Origin: Balneolaceae bacterium
GTDB lineage: Bacteria > Bacteroidota > Rhodothermia > Balneolales > Balneolaceae
Direction of reading: 5' to 3'
NCBI GenBank assembly: GCA_007127395.1
Contig: SKZL01000400.1
Coordinates: 1-5,386 of the forward strand
DNA: 5,386 bases
Below the pieces are notes generated by a model. The model saw only the letters and a list, made by a program, of their open reading frames with translations, had not been told where the DNA came from and made no database searches. Shown here one piece after another: positions 1-5,386 of the stretch. Within the stretch, counting starts at the first letter, position 1. Every line of letters starts with the position of its first letter. The position numbers and the translations under genes were made by a program.

Positions 1-2
1 AT

Positions 3-2315
3 ATCCGCTCACAGATCAATGCAGGGCAGGTTGATATGTCCCGAATCATGCTTCTATATCGGCGCCTGTTGAACCAAAATGCTGCATTTCGAAATAACGG
101 AGATCTTACTTTTACAGATGTCAGTACTGAATGGGGGTTTAAAGATCGCGATATTTCGCACGGAATTGCGGCAGCAGACCTCGATAACAGCGGCTATCTC
201 GATTTGGTCATTAACCGATTGGGCGCAGAGGCGGCTATCTACAAAAACAGATCAAACAAAAGCCGTATTCTGGTAAGATTGAAAGGGGAGTTACCCAACT
301 CATCAGGTACCGGTTCAAAAATAACCGTTGAAGGTGGGCCGGTGATCCAGGAGAAGTGGGTTATTGGAGGAGGTGGTTATCTTTCAACCTCGGATCAAAC
401 CTACATGTTTGCCGCCGGTGGCGGAGACGATCACACTATAACCGTTCAGTGGCCGGACGGAAGGATTTCAAAACTGGACTCGTTAAAAAGCGATCGGATC
501 TATGAAATAGACCAGGCTCAATCTGCCATTCCTGATATAACTCCAGACCCGCCTGTTCAATCTGAAGAGCCACTTTTTCTGGATCTTACTGCCGAATTAA
601 ATCACTTTCACAATCAAAACCAGTTCGATGAAGTACACCGGCAGCCACTATTGTCCAAAAAACCGAGTCAATATGGACCCGGGGTCTCATTTATTGATTT
701 GAACGGTGATGGAACCGATGAAATTATTGTCACCAATGCTGATGAAGGTGAGCTTTCAATATTGAGTCGCAACAGTGACAACCAATGGGAGAAGATAACC
801 ATAGATGGTCTCGATCTGAGTGGTTTTGAACAAACAGCTGTTTCGGGCTGGATAGACCATGATGGGCGTGCGCACCTGATTATTGGAATATCGAATTATC
901 AGGGTCGAGATATGCATCTGCCTGCCGCTGAATATTATATCGTGGATGGCAATCGTGCCACTCACATTCAAACACTGGAAGGATTCAGGTCAACCATCGG
1001 TTCTGTGACAATGGCTGATTTCTCAGGTAACGGATATCCGGATCTCTTCCTGGCCGGAACTATCAATCCGGGCAGATACCCTGAACCTGCAAGCTCCAGA
1101 CTCTATCTGAATAACGGAACTCTTTTTGAGCCCTATCAACTGAATGATCAATACTTCTCTAATCTGGGGATCATCACAGGTGCCCTTTTCAGTGATTTAA
1201 ACAGTGACGGCAAACCTGAACTGCTGCTATCAGAATTTTGGGGAACTCTCCGGGTATTTGAATGGGATGATGGTGAAATCACTGAAAAAACCTCACAATA
1301 TGGGCTCGATCAATTCAAAGGTTGGTGGACCAGCGTCTCAACCGGCGATCTGACCGGAAATGGGAAATTGGACATTGTGGGGCTTAACTGGGGAGAAAAC
1401 CATGAATATATGTACACAGATGATGGCTGGAATCACATCTTCTATGGAGACTTGAACTCTGACGGTCACATCAACATCATCGAAGCCTATCACAGTGATG
1501 AGATCGGGGGAATTGTCCCCAGGCGAGGGCTTGCTCATTTAATACAGAACCCACCGTTTGTTGGAAACAGAATTCGCTCTTTCCAGCAATATGCCACTTC
1601 AACACTCGAGGATATCCTTGGCTACCCTCCCGTACAATTACAAAGCGTTTCAGCCAATATGTATAGTCATATGCTCTTTCTTCAGCAGGATAACGGTTCT
1701 TTTACAGCTAAGAAACTTCATCAAAAAACTCAAATTTCACCGGCTTTCCAGGCTCTGATTGCAGATTTCACCGGTGATGGGTATCAGGATATCTTCTTGA
1801 CCCAAAACTTCTTCTCCTACAGAGATGATATTCCCAGAAATGATGCCGGACGTGGCCTGTTACTTGTCGGTGACGGCACAGGAAACCTGGAGCCTGTTCC
1901 GGGAAATAGATCTGGTATAAAAATTTACGGTGATCAAAGAGGGGCCGCATACTCTGATTTCAATAATGATGGACGATTGGATATTGTGGTTGGTCAAAAT
2001 GGATATCAAACAGCACTACTAATGAACCAAAACGCTCAAGCGGGCATCGGAGTCAGACTGTCCGGTTCACCGGAGAACCCTTCTGCAATCGGTGCCCAGC
2101 TCAGAGCCAGATACAGAGATGGATCATACGGCCCATTGCATGAAATTCAGTCAGGAGCAGGATTCCGGTCACAAAGCAGCCTTACAAAGGTTTTGGCAAA
2201 ACCACAACCGATTGAGTCTGTCGAAGTACGCTGGCCGGATGGATCTCTGACTGAAACAGCGATCGTAGGTGATGTAAATGAACTTCACATTTCTTATGTT
2301 GATCCGGATCAGTAA
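3..2315 (+). CDS. FG-GAP/VCBS repeat protein with two ASPIC/UnbV domains (CRTAC1-like), 5' end cut by window edge
   Basis: The frame is open to the left edge (first full codon at 3), and the ATG at 36 lies inside a conserved stretch running into FRNNGDLTFTDVS, so it is an internal Met and the true N-terminus is outside. Residues below count from that Met. Eight calcium-loop motifs (D-x-[DNST]-x-[DNS]-G) are visible, starting at D48, D221, D328, D387, D438, D472, D577 and D641, as in FG-GAP/VCBS propeller blades. There are two ASPIC/UnbV-type domains, at about 77-160 and 667-755, each ending in a WPDG strand. The stretch at about 586-622 (QNFF, then RNDAGRG) also fits the large FG-GAP-like/CRTAC1 proteins of marine and soil bacteria. 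Such proteins are generally exported or surface-attached and their substrates are mostly unknown. The visible C-terminus ends right after the second ASPIC domain, with no sorting tail or membrane segment. The gene converges on the HAD gene across a 59-base gap. Family is confident; molecular role is not known. Confidence 0.9.
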   Translation: MRSQINAGQVDMSRIMLLYRRLLNQNAAFRNNGDLTFTDVSTEWGFKDRDISHGIAAADLDNSGYLDLVINRLGAEAAIYKNRSNKSRILVRLKGELPNSSGTGSKITVEGGPVIQEKWVIGGGGYLSTSDQTYMFAAGGGDDHTITVQWPDGRISKLDSLKSDRIYEIDQAQSAIPDITPDPPVQSEEPLFLDLTAELNHFHNQNQFDEVHRQPLLSKKPSQYGPGVSFIDLNGDGTDEIIVTNADEGELSILSRNSDNQWEKITIDGLDLSGFEQTAVSGWIDHDGRAHLIIGISNYQGRDMHLPAAEYYIVDGNRATHIQTLEGFRSTIGSVTMADFSGNGYPDLFLAGTINPGRYPEPASSRLYLNNGTLFEPYQLNDQYFSNLGIITGALFSDLNSDGKPELLLSEFWGTLRVFEWDDGEITEKTSQYGLDQFKGWWTSVSTGDLTGNGKLDIVGLNWGENHEYMYTDDGWNHIFYGDLNSDGHINIIEAYHSDEIGGIVPRRGLAHLIQNPPFVGNRIRSFQQYATSTLEDILGYPPVQLQSVSANMYSHMLFLQQDNGSFTAKKLHQKTQISPAFQALIADFTGDGYQDIFLTQNFFSYRDDIPRNDAGRGLLLVGDGTGNLEPVPGNRSGIKIYGDQRGAAYSDFNNDGRLDIVVGQNGYQTALLMNQNAQAGIGVRLSGSPENPSAIGAQLRARYRDGSYGPLHEIQSGAGFRSQSSLTKVLAKPQPIESVEVRWPDGSLTETAIVGDVNELHISYVDPDQ

Positions 2316-2374
2316 ACATCCATTACACATCCGATGAGAACTATTTTTACCGGTTTTCTAATTAAAAGTGACCA

Positions 2375-3070
2375 TCACTGATTCAGATAATCAATCAAAA
2401 CAGGAAATTGCTCAAAACAGAAATCTGCCGTCATACACTCCTGATACTCCTCAACAAGTGCCGTATACCACGCTGTTCTCCATCCGGCATTTCTGCCACC
2501 GATGATATCGGACGAATATGAGTCACCAACATAGAGAATCTGTTGAGGCTCAAAAGCTGACATTTTCGTGGCTATCTCAAAAACTTTTGGATGAGGCTTC
2601 ATCACGCCTATATCCTCAGATATGAGAAATTTATCACTGAACCGGTTCAGGTTCAGATACTCAATTTTTTTCTGTTGTGTCTCCTTAAATCCGTTCGTAA
2701 TAAACCCGACCGGATATTTTTCCGATACCCTGGTCAGAGCCTCCTCAGCACCCGGCACCCACTTCCAATACTGCCTGTAAACGTTCATATAGGCAGTCCC
2801 TATCTCCTCACTCCTGTCTGCCGGTATCCCGAGCTTTGTCATACTCTCCCTGAACCTCGCACGCTGAAGCTGATATCGATCCACCTCACCCTTCTGATAT
2901 TGCATCCAGAGGGTGCTGTTGATCTCTTTGTAGGTTGAGAGCCACTCTTCAATAGCCACACTCTGAAACTCACTGAACGTCCGGCAGATATCGTGATGAG
3001 CATCTCTCTCAGCCGCTGTATGATCCAGCAGTGTATTATCAAGGTCGAAGTAGACAAATTCTGTTTTCAT
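2375..3070 (-). CDS. HAD-superfamily phosphatase, YjjG/YfnB-like (probable nucleotide 5'-phosphatase)
   Basis: This is a complete 231-residue protein (ATG at 3070-3068, TGA at 2377-2375) with all four HAD motifs. Motif I is FDLDNT, with nucleophile D9 and acid/base D11. Motif II is TNG at 125-127. Motif III is K158 in GVMKPHPKVF. Motif IV is GDSYSSD, with D183 and D188 for Mg2+. A helical C1-type cap lies between motifs I and II (about 15-110). The cap stretch LWMQYQKGEVDRYQLQRARF resembles the equivalent part of E. coli YjjG, and the length matches that family. YjjG enzymes are cytoplasmic and dephosphorylate nucleoside monophosphates, including non-canonical pyrimidine ones; the substrate here is inferred only. 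No clear Shine-Dalgarno precedes the ATG. The gene lies 179 bases downstream of thrC on the same strand. A weak -10-like TATATT (minus strand, 3106-3101) could give it its own promoter. A role in threonine metabolism is possible from position but unsupported by sequence. Confidence 0.9.
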   Translation of the reverse strand: MKTEFVYFDLDNTLLDHTAAERDAHHDICRTFSEFQSVAIEEWLSTYKEINSTLWMQYQKGEVDRYQLQRARFRESMTKLGIPADRSEEIGTAYMNVYRQYWKWVPGAEEALTRVSEKYPVGFITNGFKETQQKKIEYLNLNRFSDKFLISEDIGVMKPHPKVFEIATKMSAFEPQQILYVGDSYSSDIIGGRNAGWRTAWYTALVEEYQECMTADFCFEQFPVLIDYLNQ

Positions 3071-3112
3071 AGTTAATTATCGGGGGCTTTGAAAAACCTT
3101 AATATAGGAACA

Positions 3113-3174
3113 TTTCACTACGTGTTTAACATATGAGCGCTTCGCGGGGCTCATTGTTTGTACATGTAGTGAAA
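3113..3174. repeat. 62-base interrupted palindrome (long stem-loop) between thrC and the HAD gene
   Basis: The left arm TTTCACTACGTGT (3113-3125) faces the right arm ACATGTAGTGAAA (3162-3174), pairing at 12 of 13 positions with one G-T. On the same symmetry axis an inner stem ATGAGC (3133-3138) faces GCTCAT (3149-3154) around a 10-base GC-rich loop; the 7-base stretches between the stems pair only partly. No gene overlaps it. It could be a dispersed palindromic (REP/MITE-like) element, a terminator after thrC, or part of a small RNA. No target-site duplication is obvious, and copies elsewhere in the genome cannot be seen from here. The structure is certain; its role is not. Confidence 0.75.
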
Positions 3175-3193
3175 AGATGAGCGACTACACTCC

Positions 3194-3211
3194 TCCCGGC
3201 AGATGTCGGGG
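3194..3211 (-). terminator. possible thrC terminator hairpin (weak)
   Basis: CCCGGC (3195-3200) pairs with GTCGGG (3205-3210) around a 4-base loop: five Watson-Crick pairs and one G-T, plus a possible closing T-G at 3194/3211. It lies 38 bases past the thrC stop codon, where a terminator would be expected. No T-run follows in the direction of thrC transcription, and on the minus strand the G-T pairs become A-C mismatches, so an intrinsic terminator is only a guess. The hairpin is clear; the function is uncertain. Confidence 0.3.
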
Positions 3212-3249
3212 AAATATTTCAGGGTATTCTATGGATTCACTTTTGTTCG

Positions 3250-4557
3250 TTAATTTGTGTCTGTAAGATAACTTTTAAACTCCTCAAATTGACTCCCGAT
3301 GGCAACCGATTTTTTCTCTCGTTTCAGCCATTTCAGGAGACGCTCGGGAACCTCTATCTCCTCCGCGATCAACGGTTCAATAACATCCCGAAATTTAACC
3401 GGATGAGCCGTCGACAGAACAACACAATGGCTCGCTTTCCGATCTGATGCAATCTGATTTTTAGCCGCCAGATATCCGATTGCTGTATGTGGACAGGCAA
3501 GATAGCCCGTCTCTTCATAGAGTTCACGGATACCGGTACGGGTTTCGGAATCATTGAATGAGTATCCGGTCAGATGCTTTCTGATTTCTGAATCGCTCTC
3601 TTCAAACAGAAACTGAATTCGTGCAAAATTACTTGGATTACCCACATCCATTGCGTTTGATATCGTTTGCACAGACCGTTTCGGTTTAAAACCGGAGCCG
3701 CTTAAATATTGAGGGACTACATCGTTTACATTGGTCGCCGCCAAAAAGCCCTGAACCGGCATACCCATTTTCATGGCCAGCAGCCCACCCGTCAGATTCC
3801 CAAAATTACCACTGGGAACTGAAAAAACCGGTTGATGCACTCCACGTTTTTGGAGTTCACCAATTGTATAAGCATAGTATAACGATTGCGGAAGCAGCCG
3901 TGCGATGTTGATTGAATTTGCCGAGCTCAGTTCCATCTTTTCGTTAAGCTGATGATCCAAAAATGCCTGCTTTACCAGAGCCTGACAATCATCAAACGTA
4001 CCCTCAACCTCCAGTACCTGGATATTCTCCCCGAGAGTTGCCATCTGTTGCTCTTGCAGGAGGCTCACTTTCCCCTTTGGGTACAACAGGCAGACCCGGA
4101 CACCGGGCACTTTGTAAAAACCGTGTGCCACAGCACTTCCTGTATCGCCAGATGTTGCAACAAGTATGGTTACCTCTTTCTGCTCCTGTTGAGCCTTCTC
4201 TGAGAAAAGACGTGCCATGAACCGTGCACCAAAATCTTTGAAAGCCAGTGTTGGTCCGTGAAAAAGCTCCAGTATATCAACCCCATCCTGAACCGGTTTT
4301 AACTCCAAAGGAAAATTGAGCGAATCTGAGATGATCTTTTCAATGGCCGGATCATTAAATTGATCTTCAAGGTAGGGTTTTACCATTTGAAGTGAGATCT
4401 CATGAAAGTTCTGCCGGTGAAGATTTTCCCAAAAATCATTTGATAATACCGGAATCGTATCCGGCATATAGAGTCCGCCATCAGGCGCCAGTCCTCTTCT
4501 GACTGCATCCAAAAAGGTCACCGGACTGCTTTTTTTATTAGTGCTTATAAATTTCAA
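3250..4557 (-). CDS. thrC: threonine synthase (PLP-dependent)
   Basis: ThrC converts O-phosphohomoserine to L-threonine plus phosphate, the last step of threonine synthesis, in the cytoplasm. The 435-residue protein matches the E. coli-type class (about 430). The N-terminal domain carries the family signature GLAPDGGLYMP (22-32). The PLP-binding lysine is K107 in HGPTLAFKDFG. The cofactor phosphate loop is probably VPSGNFGN (247-254). Other conserved blocks are TSGDTGSA (135-142), SSANSIN (211-217), CPHTAIGY (355-362) and STAHPVKF (382-389). No key residue appears missing. The start is TTG at 4557-4555: an in-frame TGA lies only three codons upstream, the next Met is residue 31 inside the conserved signature, and the resulting MKFISTN N-terminus looks like that of family members. 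No Shine-Dalgarno is visible. The gene lies 116 bases downstream of thrB on the same strand, with a possible promoter in that gap, so it may be transcribed both with thrB and alone. Confidence 0.97.
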   Translation of the reverse strand: MKFISTNKKSSPVTFLDAVRRGLAPDGGLYMPDTIPVLSNDFWENLHRQNFHEISLQMVKPYLEDQFNDPAIEKIISDSLNFPLELKPVQDGVDILELFHGPTLAFKDFGARFMARLFSEKAQQEQKEVTILVATSGDTGSAVAHGFYKVPGVRVCLLYPKGKVSLLQEQQMATLGENIQVLEVEGTFDDCQALVKQAFLDHQLNEKMELSSANSINIARLLPQSLYYAYTIGELQKRGVHQPVFSVPSGNFGNLTGGLLAMKMGMPVQGFLAATNVNDVVPQYLSGSGFKPKRSVQTISNAMDVGNPSNFARIQFLFEESDSEIRKHLTGYSFNDSETRTGIRELYEETGYLACPHTAIGYLAAKNQIASDRKASHCVVLSTAHPVKFRDVIEPLIAEEIEVPERLLKWLKREKKSVAIGSQFEEFKSYLTDTN

Positions 4558-4585
4558 GGTGCATCAGTGATTTATGATTCAATGA

Positions 4586-4613
4586 ATGTTAAAACTGTTT
4601 TCTGATGGGTCAA
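4586..4613 (-). promoter_or_regulatory. possible internal promoter for thrC
   Basis: Reading the minus strand, TTGACC (4613-4608) matches five of six bases of the sigma-70 -35 consensus. TAACAT (4591-4586) matches four of six of the -10, with a 16-base spacer. Transcription would begin about 20 bases before the TTG start of thrC. Two small dyads overlap the site: AACCG/CGGTT at 4613-4625 and AAAAC-T-GTTTT at 4591-4601. They could be operators or chance in AT-rich sequence. If the host is in Bacteroidota its main sigma factor prefers a different consensus, which lowers confidence. Confidence 0.3.
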
Positions 4614-4673
4614 ACCGATCCGGTTGTCACTTTTTCGTTTCCAAAAATAGAGAGTCTTTACAATACTCAGGAA

Positions 4674-5386
4674 TCATGCTCTTTCAACAACTTCAGCCCC
4701 GTCCCTGTTAATTTCAGACAGATGCATGTCATAATCCAGGTCTATTTTTGTAAGCACCTCTCCCATCTTTATTCCAATATCTGAAGCGTGATCTCTGGAT
4801 CTGCTGAGAGCAAAGAGGGATGGCCCGGAACCGGAGATACTGCATCCCAGTGCACCGGCATCCAGTGCAGCCCTTTTCATCTCCTTAAAACCCGGAATAA
4901 GTACAGATCGTACAGGTTCAACAATCTCATCATGAATGGATTTGCCGATCAGATCGTAGTCATCTGTATATAGCCCTACAATCAGCGATCCCACATTGCC
5001 CCACTGCTTCACCGCTTTTTCAAGAAGAACCTGCTTTTTTAAAATTTTACGGCTGCTTTTAGTCTCAATTTCTATATGCGGATGGATAATCGTGCAGTAG
5101 AGCTCCTTTGGAGTCCGGAGTGATATAACATCCGGAGGAAGATGCTCTTTTACCAGGATAAACCCTCCAAATAGTGCCGCTGCAACGTTATCAGCATGTG
5201 CTGTGCCACTGGCTGCCATTTCGCCTTCAACAGAGAACGGAAGCAACTCTTCCCTGGTAAAGAGTCCGCCGATCAACTCATTCACCGCGATAACGGCGGC
5301 TACAGAGCTGGCAGCGCTTGAACCCAACCCGCTTCCAAGCGGCATCTTCTTTTCAATATGCAACTCAATACCCACATCATCGGGTA
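4674..5386 (-). CDS. thrB: homoserine kinase (GHMP family), N-terminus cut by window edge
   Basis: ThrB phosphorylates L-homoserine with ATP to give O-phosphohomoserine, the substrate of ThrC next door. The frame stays open past the GTG at 5375 to the right edge (P-D-D precede it). That GTG encodes an internal Val in the conserved run before the ATP loop, so it is not the start. About 235 residues are visible against roughly 300-320 for the family, so some 70-80 N-terminal residues are missing. Counting from that Val, the GHMP phosphate-binding loop PLGSGLGSSAAS is at 12-23. The homoserine-kinase block GTAHADNVAAALFGGF is at 57-72, and the C-terminal GHMP motif with SGSGPSLFAL is at 181-190. 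The protein ends with TGA at 4676-4674. It is most likely part of a thr operon, with the aspartokinase/homoserine dehydrogenase gene expected upstream, outside the window. Confidence 0.96.
   Translation of the reverse strand, partial: PDDVGIELHIEKKMPLGSGLGSSAASSVAAVIAVNELIGGLFTREELLPFSVEGEMAASGTAHADNVAAALFGGFILVKEHLPPDVISLRTPKELYCTIIHPHIEIETKSSRKILKKQVLLEKAVKQWGNVGSLIVGLYTDDYDLIGKSIHDEIVEPVRSVLIPGFKEMKRAALDAGALGCSISGSGPSLFALSRSRDHASDIGIKMGEVLTKIDLDYDMHLSEINRDGAEVVERA

Noticed and set aside
36..38. ATG at 36 as the start of the FG-GAP gene
   Set aside because: The frame is open to the window edge and the residues around it continue a conserved stretch before the first repeat, with no signal peptide; it is an internal Met.
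756..1950. Several 60-71 codon frames, both strands, within the FG-GAP gene
   Set aside because: The gene's frame is continuous and carries regularly spaced repeats; the small frames show no coding features of their own.
2367..2379. AGTGA-CCA-TCACT inverted repeat in the convergent gap as a terminator
   Set aside because: Only five pairs, overlapping the HAD stop codon, with no T-run on either side; too weak to call.
2591..2938. 115-codon plus-strand frame opposite the HAD gene
   Set aside because: It lies fully inside a gene with intact HAD motifs on the other strand, and its translation shows no recognisable domain; an antisense shadow.
3952..4220. Two overlapping plus-strand frames opposite thrC
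   Set aside because: Both lie inside a clear threonine synthase and have no domain or start signal; shadows of the real gene.
5373..5375. GTG at 5375 as the start of homoserine kinase
   Set aside because: It encodes a Val a few residues before the GHMP ATP loop; the family has roughly 70-80 more residues upstream and the frame stays open to the edge.
1..5386. Window length equals that of the phage phiX174 genome
   Set aside because: The gene content is chromosomal (thrB, thrC, HAD phosphatase, FG-GAP protein) and two genes are cut by the ends; the length is coincidence.

Overview
The window holds four protein-coding genes, two of them cut by the window edges. It suggests a chromosomal segment of a bacterium from the Bacteroidota/Balneolota/Rhodothermota side of the tree. 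This placement is an inference. It rests on a large FG-GAP/ASPIC-UnbV protein of a type common in marine members of those groups, on the style of the thr proteins, on the lack of a clear Shine-Dalgarno sequence before either start that can be examined, and on moderate, slightly AT-leaning base composition by eye. There is no sign of phage, plasmid, transposase, CRISPR, tRNA or rRNA.

Layout. Positions 1-2315 (+) hold the 3' three-quarters or so of a large, probably exported, beta-propeller-like protein with eight calcium-loop repeats and two ASPIC/UnbV domains. A 59-base convergent gap follows. Then come three genes on the minus strand, listed here in transcription order: the C-terminal part of homoserine kinase (thrB, 5386-4674), a 116-base gap with a possible internal promoter, threonine synthase (thrC, 4557-3250, TTG start), a 179-base gap with two hairpins, and a YjjG-like HAD phosphatase (3070-2375).

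Function. ThrB and ThrC catalyse the last two steps of threonine synthesis (homoserine to O-phosphohomoserine to threonine). In the usual arrangement the aspartokinase/homoserine dehydrogenase gene would lie just beyond the right edge. The HAD gene is co-directional, but a structured gap separates it from thrC, so co-transcription is uncertain. The FG-GAP gene is convergent and looks unrelated to threonine synthesis.

Novelty. I see no convincing undescribed system. The most unusual element is the 62-base interrupted palindrome at 3113-3174, next to a second small hairpin. It could be a dispersed palindromic repeat, a terminator or a small structured RNA. Second in interest is the thrB-thrC gap, with a TTG start and a promoter-like site overlapped by small dyads.
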